NCBI GenBank assembly: GCA_050699435.1 | Contig: JBOHGM010000010.1 | Coordinates: forward strand, 1 to 64,000 | From: GCA-003244245 sp050699435 | GTDB lineage: Bacteria > Actinomycetota > Actinomycetes > Mycobacteriales > Pseudonocardiaceae | Length of the DNA: 64,000 nucleotides | Direction of reading: 5' to 3' | Part shown: piece after piece, positions 51,150-59,477 of the stretch | How the letters are laid out: every line of letters starts with the position of its first letter | Numbering within the stretch: position 1 is the stretch's first letter | Position numbers and translations under genes: made by a program | The notes under the pieces: model-generated | What the model was told of the DNA's origin: nothing | Databases searched by the model: none | Seen by the model: only the letters and a program-made list of their open reading frames with translations

Positions 51150-52459
51150 ATGTCAGGAGAGGTCACAGACGCTGCGAACGGGGATTTCATGAGTTGGTTG
51201 CAGGTCGCACACGAAGCTACGGCACCGCCGGATGGCTCGGACGCTGGACAGGTCCTCCGTTGGTACCGCAAACGCGAGAAGCTCACCCAAAAAGATATGG
51301 CCACCCGGCTCAACACCACGCAGTCGCGGCTGTCCAAGCTAGAGAAGGGCACCCAGTCGCTGACGGACGTCACGGAGTTGCGCTATCTCGCACGCAAGCT
51401 CGGGCTCCCGCCCGAGCGCTTTGGCGTGCTACCCGACCTGTCGCGAGACGCAAGCCCCTTTCCCTTGCACATCAGCGATCAACCAGGCAAGATCCGGGAC
51501 AGCCAAGAACGCTGGCGAGACGTCAGACGTGAGCTCAACGCCAACCGCGCAATTCTGGGTGATCTCGCCGCCGAGTTGTATCCGCAGCAGCAGCGTATCA
51601 CCGGTACTACGGTCCTCACCTTGGCCAACTGGGTACCGGATGGCCCTGTTGATCTGGCTGATATCGAGTTGGTCTGGCGCGCTAAATCGCCATCTCCCCA
51701 GATTGGGGGGAAAGCGTCAGAGTCAGCCGGCTCACGCCCTCTGATGGCTAATGGTGAGCGGTATAACTGCTATTCGCGAGCACTTCGAGACCTCGCCCGA
51801 CCCAGACTGCTCGACAATCGAGTCAGCTATCGTCTGCTTGATGTTGCATGGACCAGATCACGCGGAGTGATGGGGTTCAACTACACAAGTTACTTCGATG
51901 TGCTCGACGTGGGCGAAGCATTAGGACATGAGTTTTCTGAGGCATGGCTCAACGCTGACCGGAAACGCCCGTGGCTCCCGCCGGTGTTTTTCAGCCGGCA
52001 GCGCTCGCGCCCGCGCATCAAGCTAATGACTTCTCGCTGTGGCGCAACGTCCAACGCGAGTTCTCCGAGGAGTTCCTCGGCAACGCCGAGCACGACGGCA
52101 ACAGCGTCGATCCCATCGCCTACGAGACCGACGAACCATTTGCTTCCTTTGAACGGGCACGTGAGGCCGGAGATTTCCAGGTGTTCGCCGGCGCGGTGGT
52201 GCTCGAACCACTGACGCTCTGGGTGGAACTACTGACGGTGGCGATCATCGCGGCTCCGGTGTTCGATGAGCTGTTCACTGGAATGGTTTCGGTCAACGAA
52301 GAAGGCGCGGCGATCAGCACCGAGTCTGGCCGCCCCACGACCGGGATCCCGTTTACCGCGGATGCTCGGGAACGGCTACGCTCCGAGCCATTGTCGCCGA
52401 TTTCCCGCGCCTGCATTGAGCTGGCGTGGAGATACCGGTACGAACTGCTCGGCCGATGA
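51150..52459 (+). pseudogene. XRE-type regulator with internal deletion
   Basis: Relative of the full-length gene at 34531. The helix-turn-helix (LTQKDMATRLNTTQSRLSKL) and first 250 residues are in one frame, ending near WLNADRKRPWLP (about 51975). The C-terminal part, from AGVFQPAAL through DFSLWRNVQREFSEEFLG, is in another frame and ends at 52459. Compared with the intact relative, about 59 codons are missing at the junction, so a deletion not divisible by three is the cause. ATG 51189 follows GGGGA; ATG 51150 is the alternative. The stop overlaps the epimerase start, so the pair was an operon. Confidence 0.78.
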
Positions 52460-53376
52460 GGGTCCTCGTCACCGGCGCCGCTGGGTTCGTGGGCTATGCC
52501 GTCGCCACGCTGCTGATCGAGCAGGGACACGAGGTGATGGGACTAACCCGCTCCGAATCCTCCGTGCTCCCCAAGGGCGTCCACCGGATCCGTGGTGACC
52601 TGACCAGACCCCAGACGCTGCCGAACGTGATCGCTGAGTTCGACGGGGTGTGTCACCTTGCTGGGCGTACCCGGGTACGGGAGTCCCGGGACGATCCGGT
52701 CGGCTACTGGCGCACCAACGTCGGCGGCACCCTGACCGTGCTCGACGCTCTTCCTGTCGCCGCCGCTACACGGCTGGTCCTGGCGTCCACCTGTGGCGTG
52801 TACGGCGAACAGGCTACGCAGCCGATCAGCGAGACATCAGCCCTGCAACCGAGCAGCCCGTACGGGACCAGTAAGCTCGCCGCGGATCAAGCCGCTGCGG
52901 ATCTTGCCGCTACCGGAGCAATCGGCGCGATCAGCCTACGAGCCTTCAACATCGCCGGTGCACTGCCGGGACACTCTGACCGGGACCAGACCCGGCTCAT
53001 TCCCCAGCTTCTGGCCGTCCAGCAGGACCGAGCGCCTGAAATGGTGGTGAACGGCGACGGCAGCGCGGTCCGTGACTTCGTGCATGTGGCCGATATGGCC
53101 GCCGCGTTCGTCCTTGCCCTCCATGCCTGCGAGCCCGGTACCTGGCGTACGTACAACGTGGGAAGCGGTCGGGCAAACACCGTCGGTGAGGTCATCAGCA
53201 CCGTCGAGTCGGTGACAGGACGGCCAGTCGCGCGACGCCACGGCCCAGCGGCGCCCGAGCCGCACACACTACTAGCCGATAGCGCCCTCATTCGGGCCGA
53301 GCTGGGCTGGCAACCTCACCGATCGAGCCTCGATGAGATCATCACGGACGCCTGGACCGCGTTAACCTGCGCATAG
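52456..53376 (+). CDS. NAD-dependent epimerase/dehydratase
   Basis: 306-residue extended short-chain dehydrogenase. VTGAAGFVGYAVA binds NAD, the catalytic motif is SSPYGTSKLAAD (Tyr-x-x-x-Lys), and LRAFNIAGALPG and VHVADMAAAFVLA are typical of GalE-like sugar-nucleotide epimerases. ATG overlaps the upstream stop (ATGA). No glycosyltransferase or sugar operon is near, so the substrate is unclear. Confidence 0.85.
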   Translation: MRVLVTGAAGFVGYAVATLLIEQGHEVMGLTRSESSVLPKGVHRIRGDLTRPQTLPNVIAEFDGVCHLAGRTRVRESRDDPVGYWRTNVGGTLTVLDALPVAAATRLVLASTCGVYGEQATQPISETSALQPSSPYGTSKLAADQAAADLAATGAIGAISLRAFNIAGALPGHSDRDQTRLIPQLLAVQQDRAPEMVVNGDGSAVRDFVHVADMAAAFVLALHACEPGTWRTYNVGSGRANTVGEVISTVESVTGRPVARRHGPAAPEPHTLLADSALIRAELGWQPHRSSLDEIITDAWTALTCA

Positions 53377-53383
53377 TCGCCCG

Positions 53384-53395
53384 CCGAATATTCGG
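53384..53395. repeat. 12-bp perfect palindrome CCGAATATTCGG
   Basis: Lies 8 bases after the epimerase stop, in an AT-richer spot before the small-gene run. Could be an operator. Confidence 0.4.
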
Positions 53396-53568
53396 TTCTG
53401 GAATAGCGAGAAACTGACTAGGTTTCACCTACCTCCACGGCCCTCGCTGCCCTTTCATTGCGGCATGGACCCCCGTCGAATGCAGCCTTACTTCCGGTGG
53501 AGCCTCCCACCGGGACGTGGGCAGACGCGCACCGCACTCCGCGCTATGCAGCACACAGGGGGCACGCC

Positions 53569-53799
53569 ATGAATACGGATCCGGGGACGAACGACGAGAC
53601 GCGGCTGATGAGAACACACTGGCAAGGGCTTGCTGCGATCGAAGGCCACCTACACCAGATCGAGACGAGCCTCGGCGTCACCAGCGAATTCAACAGCCGG
53701 CCTGACACGATTCACGCCACCTTGGAAATCGTAATCGGGTTCGTGACCCTGGACCCATGCACACTCCCACGCATAACGGGAACGGAATCGGATAGCTGA
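53569..53799 (+). CDS. small unknown protein
   Basis: 76 residues from ATG 53569 (NTDPGTNDETRLMRTHWQGL at the start). No membrane segment. Its stop overlaps the next start (TGATG), so it belongs to the run of small genes to 54806. Codon use is less GC-biased than the core. Not recognised. Confidence 0.5.
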   Translation: MNTDPGTNDETRLMRTHWQGLAAIEGHLHQIETSLGVTSEFNSRPDTIHATLEIVIGFVTLDPCTLPRITGTESDS

Positions 53800-54044
53800 T
53801 GCGTATGTCTGCTTGGTGTCAAGCTGCTATTCCGAGGGAAACCGGGCCGTGGACTGGCCTGAGTATCTCGGATTTGGTGGGCTTGGTGCTGGTGTTGGTT
53901 GTCGCGTTTGGGGTTGTGCTCGGTGCCCTTGCGCTGGTCATGGGCTGGGAGTTGTTCAGTGACCGGATTCCGCGTAAGAGGCGGCGTGGCGTGGTGGTCC
54001 CTCGGGTGGGCGTCATCGTGCGAGACGACGAGGGCGCCCGATGA
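53799..54044 (+). CDS. small single-pass membrane protein
   Basis: 81 residues with one strong membrane segment (VGLVLVLVVAFGVVLGALAL) and a basic tail after it (RIPRKRRRGVVVP), so the tail should be cytoplasmic. Start and stop both overlap neighbours. Similar small membrane genes are common in actinobacterial integrative elements; function unknown. Confidence 0.6.
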   Translation: MRMSAWCQAAIPRETGPWTGLSISDLVGLVLVLVVAFGVVLGALALVMGWELFSDRIPRKRRRGVVVPRVGVIVRDDEGAR

Positions 54045-54373
54045 CCGGGGCGGCGTTGGTGCTGTCGGTGGTGGATAGTCATAACCGGCTGATGCATCTG
54101 GTAGCGGTGGAGACAGCCGCGTTGCATCGCCGGTCCGGGATTTATCCCGCGTTGTGCGGTGCCGAGGTGATCAGCGCCAGCATGCTGACCGAGCCTGCCG
54201 GGGAGTGCCGTGAGTGCCAGACCCGGGCGCAGGCAGGCGCCGCTGCCGACCGGCAGCGAGAGCGCGCCGAGCCGCGTCGTTCTGGCGTGTCGTGGCCCCG
54301 CCGTTCGCGTCGTGGCATGTCCGGCCGGCGCAGGCGCCCGGACAACCGTGAGGGAGGTCGGGTAGGTGAGTGA
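54041..54373 (+). CDS. small basic protein with cysteine pairs
   Basis: 110 residues. ATG overlaps the previous stop. HRRSGIYPALCGAEVISA and GECRECQT provide Cys residues, including CxxC, so zinc binding is possible. The C-terminal third is Arg-rich. Same layout as short genes found upstream of transfer genes in actinobacterial elements, but no transfer gene is present. Confidence 0.55.
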   Translation: MTGAALVLSVVDSHNRLMHLVAVETAALHRRSGIYPALCGAEVISASMLTEPAGECRECQTRAQAGAAADRQRERAEPRRSGVSWPRRSRRGMSGRRRRPDNREGGRVGE

Positions 54374-54806
54374 GGAGTCGAGAACCGGGTCGGCAGACTG
54401 GCGGAACCGGCCGCCGTTAAGTGGTACGGATCTGGCTGATTTCCTGGCGTTGGGGTGGGTGTGCGGGCGTCCGGATTCCGGCGTGCATCAGGTCGGGGAG
54501 CACTTTATGGAGAACCAGCGCCCGATGTTGCCCTTCCTCGCCGACGCTCTGGCCGCCCTCATGGGGGTCGGGCATGTCACGCTCGGCGAATCTGATCCTG
54601 AATTGCGCGGGATGCGGCCGGTGCTGGTGACGGCCAGCGGCCGGGCACGGTATGAGGACTTGTGTGACCGGCAGGGCGTCCCGCCCTATCCCTCTCGTCG
54701 TGATCGACCGGACGACCGGCCGATGACCGGGAATGAGGGTGTGTCGCCCGTCGGCAATCTGTGTAGGAGACGTCCTGCCGGTACATCTATACACGATGTG
54801 CGCTAA
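54366..54806 (+). CDS. unknown protein
   Basis: 146 residues from GTG 54366, overlapping the previous gene by 8 bases. The middle (PMLPFLADALAALMGVGHVT) is helical; the last 30 residues look disordered. Last of the overlapping run. Not recognised. Confidence 0.5.
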   Translation: MSEESRTGSADWRNRPPLSGTDLADFLALGWVCGRPDSGVHQVGEHFMENQRPMLPFLADALAALMGVGHVTLGESDPELRGMRPVLVTASGRARYEDLCDRQGVPPYPSRRDRPDDRPMTGNEGVSPVGNLCRRRPAGTSIHDVR

Positions 54807-54836
54807 GTATTGGAGAAACGGAAAGAGTGACACGAC

Positions 54837-54941
54837 GTGACAGGGTTGTGGATGCGAAGAGTGGGCCTGCTACTTCTTGGTGCGGCCGTCGTCGTGACGG
54901 TTGTCCCTCTGGATAAGTATTACGGGGCGCGGAGACGGTGA
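54837..54941 (+). CDS. tiny membrane peptide
   Basis: 34 residues: VTGLWMRRVGLLLLGAAVVV begins a single membrane segment with a basic end (YYGARRR). GTG start; no strong ribosome site. Short and uncertain. Confidence 0.3.
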   Translation: MTGLWMRRVGLLLLGAAVVVTVVPLDKYYGARRR

Positions 54942-54998
54942 TGGTTGCGGCGATCAATTGGGGGACGATCATGGTGCTCGACGGAGGCGGGGGTGGCT

Positions 54999-55214
54999 AT
55001 GCGCTCGGGTGACAAGCCGGCTGTCCGACCACTCTGCGGCCTGGCCAGGCGTCAGTTCGCAGACGAGCTGGCGCAGCGTCTCCGCCAGAAGCCGATGCTG
55101 ATCGTGGACCTGGCGGCCGATGCGGGGCGGTCACCGAGCCTGGTTCGCCGATTGCTGGATGGATCGACCAGACGATCATCCTCGCGCGACTGCGCCTGGC
55201 CGACCTGCCCGTGA
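54999..55214 (+). CDS. short helix-turn-helix protein, possibly broken
   Basis: 71 residues. VDLAADAGRSPSLVRRLLDG looks like the recognition part of a small helix-turn-helix protein. The end (STRRSSSRDCAWPTCP) is unlike a protein, while another frame reads ARLRLADLPVK, so a frameshift near 55165 is possible. GTG 54993 is an alternative start. Confidence 0.4.
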   Translation: MRSGDKPAVRPLCGLARRQFADELAQRLRQKPMLIVDLAADAGRSPSLVRRLLDGSTRRSSSRDCAWPTCP

Positions 55215-55338
55215 AACTGACAAATCCCCCTCCAGCCGAGGGCCAGGGGCCGGACCGTCCGTGCACATGCACACGAACCACAGTGAGCCTCCGGCCCTCA
55301 GCGGGAGGCAAACCCTTCAACCCTCGGAGATTTGCCCC

Positions 55339-55620
55339 ATGCGCCGAGCTGGCCATGTCTTGCTACTCCTCGTGTGGTGGATGGTGCTCATCCCGGTAGG
55401 CGTCACCGCGGCCGTGGGATTTACCGGCCTGACGTGGTACTTCGCTGCGGACGATTGGCGTGCCTGGTGGAACGCGCACACGAACCATTGGCCCACAGGA
55501 ATGAAGCTCGACCTGCTCGTCCAGGCATCACTGACCACCTGCTCAGCCGCGCTGCTCAGCATCGTCGTACTGGCTGCAGCAGCGAACGACTACCACCGCA
55601 TGCGCGCCGCGAAAAGGTAG
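55339..55620 (+). CDS. small two-pass membrane protein
   Basis: 93 residues with two membrane segments (VLLLLVWWMVLIPVGVTAAV and ALLSIVVLAAAAND). A Trp-rich loop lies between. It overlaps the antisense end of the open frame of the truncated nei. Right-hand gene of the accessory islet. Function unknown. Confidence 0.5.
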   Translation: MRRAGHVLLLLVWWMVLIPVGVTAAVGFTGLTWYFAADDWRAWWNAHTNHWPTGMKLDLLVQASLTTCSAALLSIVVLAAAANDYHRMRAAKR

Positions 55621-55798
55621 GGAGAAGGGGGGTGGCCTCGTGTTGACACGTCCAGCTCGCGTTGATCCTGGACCGCAACCCGGCGAGGTCCAGTGTGGAC
55701 AGCCGGGGATGGCGTAGCTCACCCCGGACCAGGGTGTGTCCGGTGAGCGCGGCGGCAAGCTGGCGACCGGCCAGCCATACCGTGTCACCCTCGGGCAC
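55556..55798 (-). pseudogene. truncated Nei/Fpg-type DNA glycosylase
   Basis: GTG 55798 begins MPEGDTVWLAGRQLAAAL, the N terminus of endonuclease VIII-type glycosylases with catalytic Pro2-Glu3, and continues to HPRLSTLDLAG at about residue 40 (55679). After that the similarity stops abruptly and unrelated sequence closes the frame at 55556. The remaining 210 or so residues, including the H2TH and zinc finger parts, are not in the window. It starts 3 bases after the ParA-like stop. The break marks the right end of the accessory islet. Confidence 0.82.
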
Positions 55799-55801
55799 CG
55801 G

Positions 55802-56887
55802 TTAGGCTCCCGCCTCGTTGGCTGCTGTCTTGTCGGCTGCTGTCTTGTCGGCTGCTGTCTTGTCGGCTGCTGTCTTGTCGGCTGNNNNNNNNNNNNNNNN
55901 NNNNNNNNNNNNNNNNNNNNNNNNNNNNNNNNNNNNNNNNNNNNNNNNNNNNNNNNNNNNNNNNNNNNNNNNNNNNNNNNNNNNGGCTGCTGTCTTGTCG
56001 GCTGCTGTCTTGTCGGCTGCTGTCTTGTCGGCTGCTGTCTTGTCGGCTGTTGTCGGGTCAGCTGTTGTCGGCTCGGCTGCCGGGCGGCGTCTGAGCTGGG
56101 TCGTGCGCAGCACCCTGGCCAGCAGTGCGTCGAAGGCCACCGCCATCTCCTGAGCCCCTGGAGTGCCCCAGTGCTGGATCGGCAGGCCGGCGCCCTGAGC
56201 GTGCTGCATCGCCGAGCGATCCGGCAGCACGGTGGGCAGCACAAGTGGTCCGAAGATCTCCCGGAGCTCCCTGATGCGGTAGGCGTGCTCGTGTGAGCGG
56301 AGCCGGGCCCGGTTGACCACGACGCCCAGTGGCTGCAGGTCCGGGTTATGCTCGCGCTCGTTCTGTACCGCCTCGAATGCGCGCTGTACTCCGGTGACCG
56401 CGTAGATGGTCGGTTCGGTGACCAGCAACGCGCGGTCTGCCGCCACCAGCGCGGATCGGGTGAGCTGGCCCAGCGAGGGCGGGCAGTCCAGCAGGACGAG
56501 CCGGTAGGGCGCCACAGGCTGGTCGCTGACATCGGCCACCTCGTCCAGCTTGGACAGTGCTTGGTCCAGCCGGGTAAGTCGCTTGGCGTCCGGATCGGGC
56601 CGGTTGTGCGCCTCGACCTCCTCGGCGCCGACCAGCACGTCCAGGCACTCACCCCAGGCACTGGCCGCGATCGCGGCCCGGAGCACCGAGCGTCTCGGGT
56701 CGACCAGCACGTCGGCCAGGGTGGTGTGCGTCTCACCAGGCTCCAGGGTGGTGGTGGAGTTGGCTTGCGGGTCGAGGTCCACCACCAGGGTGCGGATCCC
56801 CCGTTGCAGGGCCGCCCCGGCGAGCCCGAGGACCACCGAGGTCTTGCCCACGCCGCCCTTCAGGCTGAGCACCGCCACGCTGCGCAC
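55802..56887 (-). CDS. ParA/Soj-like ATPase with pentapeptide-repeat tail
   Basis: Deviant Walker A protein: LSLKGGVGKTSVVLGLAG at the N terminus, LVVDLDPQANSTT and VLLDCPPSLGQLTRSAL as ParA motifs. The first 275 residues are a complete ATPase. The tail is a run of Asp-Lys-Thr-Ala-Ala repeats coded by 15-bp units; 100 Ns (55885-55984) interrupt it, so its length is unknown, though the frame fits on both sides. GTG 56887 is leaderless (TAGGCT 6 bases upstream). No parB lies next to it, so chromosome partitioning is unlikely to be its role. Confidence 0.85.
   Translation of the reverse strand: MRSVAVLSLKGGVGKTSVVLGLAGAALQRGIRTLVVDLDPQANSTTTLEPGETHTTLADVLVDPRRSVLRAAIAASAWGECLDVLVGAEEVEAHNRPDPDAKRLTRLDQALSKLDEVADVSDQPVAPYRLVLLDCPPSLGQLTRSALVAADRALLVTEPTIYAVTGVQRAFEAVQNEREHNPDLQPLGVVVNRARLRSHEHAYRIRELREIFGPLVLPTVLPDRSAMQHAQGAGLPIQHWGTPGAQEMAVAFDALLARVLRTTQLRRRPAAEPTTADPTTADKTAADKTAADKTAADKTAAXXXXXXXXXXXXXXXXXXXXXXXXXXXXXXXXXXADKTAADKTAADKTAADKTAANEAGA
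55820..56059. repeat. 15-bp tandem array around N gap
   Basis: Four perfect units of GGCTGCTGTCTTGTC plus five bases lie before the gap, and four perfect units plus one diverged lie after it. On the minus strand each unit codes Asp-Lys-Thr-Ala-Ala. The true number of units cannot be read from this assembly. Confidence 0.9.
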
Positions 56888-56893
56888 CCGTGC

Positions 56894-56899
56894 AGCCTA
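56894..56899 (-). promoter_or_regulatory. -10 box of leaderless ParA-like gene
   Basis: Reads TAGGCT on the minus strand, 6 bases before GTG 56887. Confidence 0.55.
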
Positions 56900-56947
56900 T
56901 GGGTGCCGCCGTGGTGTCCCGCAGGAGCCTTCCACCTCAGCTCCCCT

Positions 56948-56953
56948 TATGGT
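56948..56953 (+). promoter_or_regulatory. -10 box of leaderless methyltransferase gene
   Basis: TATGGT, 7 bases before ATG 56961; it covers an earlier in-frame ATG (56949), which argues against that start. Confidence 0.5.
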
Positions 56954-56960
56954 GCTGCGC

Positions 56961-57692
56961 ATGCGAGCCCCCGTGGTGCGACGAACTCTGGAAATCGAGA
57001 TCGCCGCGGCACGGCGGCGGTTGGGCACCGCACCCCGGGTACTGGACGTGGGCGGGGGCAGCGGTGTCTGGGCTGTGCCGCTGGCGCAGGCCGGTTGCGC
57101 GGTCACGGTCGTCGACCCGAGCCCCAACGCGCTGGCCACGCTGCACCGCAGGAGTGCCGAGGCAGGAGTGCAGCAACTCGTGAGCCCGGTGCAGGGCGAT
57201 GCCGACTCGCTGGCCGATGTCGTCCCCCCGGCCAGCGCCGATCTCGTGCTCGGGCACGGCGTGCTCGAGATCGTCGAGGATGTGGTGGTGGCGGCCCGGG
57301 CGCTGGCCGACGCGACGGCACCGGGCGGTGCGGTGTCGGTCCTGGTGGCCAACCGGTACGCGGCGATACTGGTGCGGGTGCTGGCCGGTCGGCTGGCCGA
57401 CGCCCGCCGACTGCTCGACGACCTGCACGGCAGGTTCGGGACGGCCGACCCGCTGCTGCGGCGCTTCGATACCGGCGGCCTCACCGCACTTCTCGAGGGC
57501 AGCGGGCTGGTCGTCGAGCTGATCCAGGGCGATGGAGTGGTCGCCGATCTGATTCCCAGCGGCGTGCTGGAGGCCCATCCCGGTGCCACCGATCAGCTCG
57601 CCGAGCTGGAACTGTCCGCCGCGGCACGTGCGCCGCTACGCGATATCGCTAGTCGCCTGCACGCCCTGGCCCGCTGCCGTGACCCAGGGTGA
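56961..57692 (+). CDS. class I SAM-dependent methyltransferase
   Basis: 243 residues. VLDVGGGSGVWAVPLAQAG is motif I, VTVVDPSPNALATL follows with the acidic residue, and ADLVLGHGVLEIVED is motif IV. Resembles the small-molecule methyltransferase family (SmtA-like). The substrate is unknown. Divergent from the ParA-like gene. Confidence 0.82.
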   Translation: MRAPVVRRTLEIEIAAARRRLGTAPRVLDVGGGSGVWAVPLAQAGCAVTVVDPSPNALATLHRRSAEAGVQQLVSPVQGDADSLADVVPPASADLVLGHGVLEIVEDVVVAARALADATAPGGAVSVLVANRYAAILVRVLAGRLADARRLLDDLHGRFGTADPLLRRFDTGGLTALLEGSGLVVELIQGDGVVADLIPSGVLEAHPGATDQLAELELSAAARAPLRDIASRLHALARCRDPG

Positions 57693-57807
57693 ACGGTGCC
57701 CTGAACTCAACACAGGAGCCTGCCTGGTCGGACTCGGACAGCTCTCGTGTGGGGCTCGGCTCACGCCATGGCTCCTCTCTCGGAGGGTGATCCCAGGGAT
57801 CCCACTG

Positions 57808-57838
57808 GGGGTCGCACTTTGTCGGTAGGGTCGCACTT
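57808..57838 (+). promoter_or_regulatory. direct repeat GGGTCGCACTT, two copies 20 bp apart
   Basis: Copies at 57808-57818 and 57828-57838 lie on the same face of the helix, 64-94 bases before the regulator gene. A near-palindrome (CCCAGGGATCCCACTGGG) is just upstream. Possible operator. Confidence 0.4.
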
Positions 57839-57901
57839 CCTTGCAGCTTCTTCCCTGGGGCGCGGGTGCCGAGCCATGATCGCGCGCACTGTTGGAGACC
57901 G

Positions 57902-59356
57902 ATGAGGGGTGCGATGGCGATGAGTGGCGAGGGCGGGCACACCGCATTGCGGATGCGGATGGACGAGGCGGGGATGAGCAACGCCGGGCTGGCCCGCGCG
58001 GTGGTCGCCGCCGGGGCCAAGGAAGGGATACACCTGGCTACCAGCACCACGTCGGTCCGGCGGATGCTGGACGGGTGCCAGCCGCGCTGGCCGGTGCCCC
58101 GGCTGGTGGCGGCGGTGCTCTCGCAGCGGCTGCAGCGTGAGGTCACCGTCGACGACTGCGGGTTTGCCGACCGCACTCCCGCGGAGGACGATCGCTATAA
58201 CGGGCTGAGCTGTGCGGGCACCCTGGACGACGCAGTCCGAACGGTGGTTGAGCTGTCGGGACGGGATATGCGCCGACGAAGGTTCCTGCTGGGCTCGGTG
58301 TTCAGCGCTGGCGCGTTCGCCGAGCCCGCGCTGCTTGCCGTCACAGTGCCCCCGGCGGACAGCACCGCCCGCGCGGGCAGCGGTCGGCGCATCGGCATGG
58401 CTGATGCCGAGGTCCTCACCGAGCACATCACCCACCTGCGCCAGCTCGACTACCACTACGGCTCCGGGCGGGTCCGGCTGCAAGTGGTGCAGCTGCTGCA
58501 CCACGAGGCGAACGAGCTGCTGCACGGCAGCTACTCGGCCAAGACCGGCAAGGCCCTGCTGACCGCTGTCGCCCAGGCCACCAAGCTGACTGGGTTCACC
58601 GCGGCCGACGTCGGCCGCCACTCCCTAGCGCAGCGCTACTTCATCCAGGCGCTGGACCTGGCCATGCGCGCGGGCGACCGGCTTTACGCGGCTGAGGTGC
58701 TCAGCGAGATGGGCTGGATGACGGCGCAGCTCGGGCAGAACGCACCCATCGAAGACGACCGGCGCCACCACGGACGCCAGGCCGCCGCGCTCGCCCGTGC
58801 GGGGCTGACTGTCGCCAGCGGCACGGCTACTCCGGCGCTGGCCGCCCAGCTGCACGCGCTGGAAGGACGCGGTCTGGCCTTGCTCGGCGACGCCAGCGGG
58901 GCTCGCCAGGCGGTGCTGATGGCCGAACGTCACTACGAACGATCCTCTCCCGGCGAGGAGCCACCGTGGCTGGGTTTCTACACCGAAGCCGCGTTCGCCG
59001 CCGACCTCGGCAAGTGCCTGTCCGACCTCGGCGATCCCGAGCAGGGCATCATCCTGAGCACCTCGGCGCTGCGCGGCTTCGAACCGTGGCGGGTGCGAGC
59101 CCGCTGCTTCGCGCAGACCGATTTGGCCCGGGCCCACCTACTCGGCCGCGACCTGGAACAGGCCGCCACGTTCGGCCGGGACGCGGTGCGCACCGCTGCC
59201 GAGGTCAGCTCCACCCGCACCCTGGACCGGCTGCGTACCCTGCAACGGCAGTTGGCCCCGCTGCGCTCGGCCTCCCCGCACCTGGCCGATCTCGACGCGC
59301 GGATCACCGACTTCCTCGCCCGCGCCACCCGCCGCCAACAGGACGACGACCTCTGA
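57902..59356 (+). CDS. TPR-type transcription regulator
   Basis: 484 residues. N-terminal DNA-binding-like part (NAGLARAVVAAGAKEGIHLA, then SVRRMLDGCQPRWPVP), followed by a segment RRRRFLLGSVFSAGAFAEPA and a long helical region with TPR-like pairs (AQRYFIQALDLAMRAGDRLY). This architecture is frequent in Streptomyces and Pseudonocardiaceae regulators of unknown target. Start ATG 57902 or 57914, each with a GGAG-type site. Confidence 0.78.
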   Translation: MRGAMAMSGEGGHTALRMRMDEAGMSNAGLARAVVAAGAKEGIHLATSTTSVRRMLDGCQPRWPVPRLVAAVLSQRLQREVTVDDCGFADRTPAEDDRYNGLSCAGTLDDAVRTVVELSGRDMRRRRFLLGSVFSAGAFAEPALLAVTVPPADSTARAGSGRRIGMADAEVLTEHITHLRQLDYHYGSGRVRLQVVQLLHHEANELLHGSYSAKTGKALLTAVAQATKLTGFTAADVGRHSLAQRYFIQALDLAMRAGDRLYAAEVLSEMGWMTAQLGQNAPIEDDRRHHGRQAAALARAGLTVASGTATPALAAQLHALEGRGLALLGDASGARQAVLMAERHYERSSPGEEPPWLGFYTEAAFAADLGKCLSDLGDPEQGIILSTSALRGFEPWRVRARCFAQTDLARAHLLGRDLEQAATFGRDAVRTAAEVSSTRTLDRLRTLQRQLAPLRSASPHLADLDARITDFLARATRRQQDDDL

Positions 59357-59448
59357 ACGAAATCGACTGGGAACGGTCACGAGGGAATCAGGGGCTCCGA
59401 CTTCTGCACTACGTTGTTGCTCGGACTTCTCCGTAGTCTGTAAAGTAC

Positions 59449-59462
59449 CGAACTGGTGTTCG
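59449..59462 (+). promoter_or_regulatory. LexA (SOS) box upstream of dinB
   Basis: CGAACTGGTGTTCG fits the actinobacterial SOS consensus CGAAC-N4-GTTCG exactly, and A at 59463 extends it. It lies 15 bases before the dinB GTG, so LexA would block transcription. Confidence 0.75.
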
Positions 59463-59477
59463 AGCTGGGAGGGTCCC

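Noticed and set aside
55543..56736. Long minus-strand frame with Gln-Gln-Pro-Thr-Arg repeats
   Set aside because: It is the 15-bp array read in a second frame; the Asp-Lys-Thr-Ala-Ala frame belongs to the ParA-like gene.
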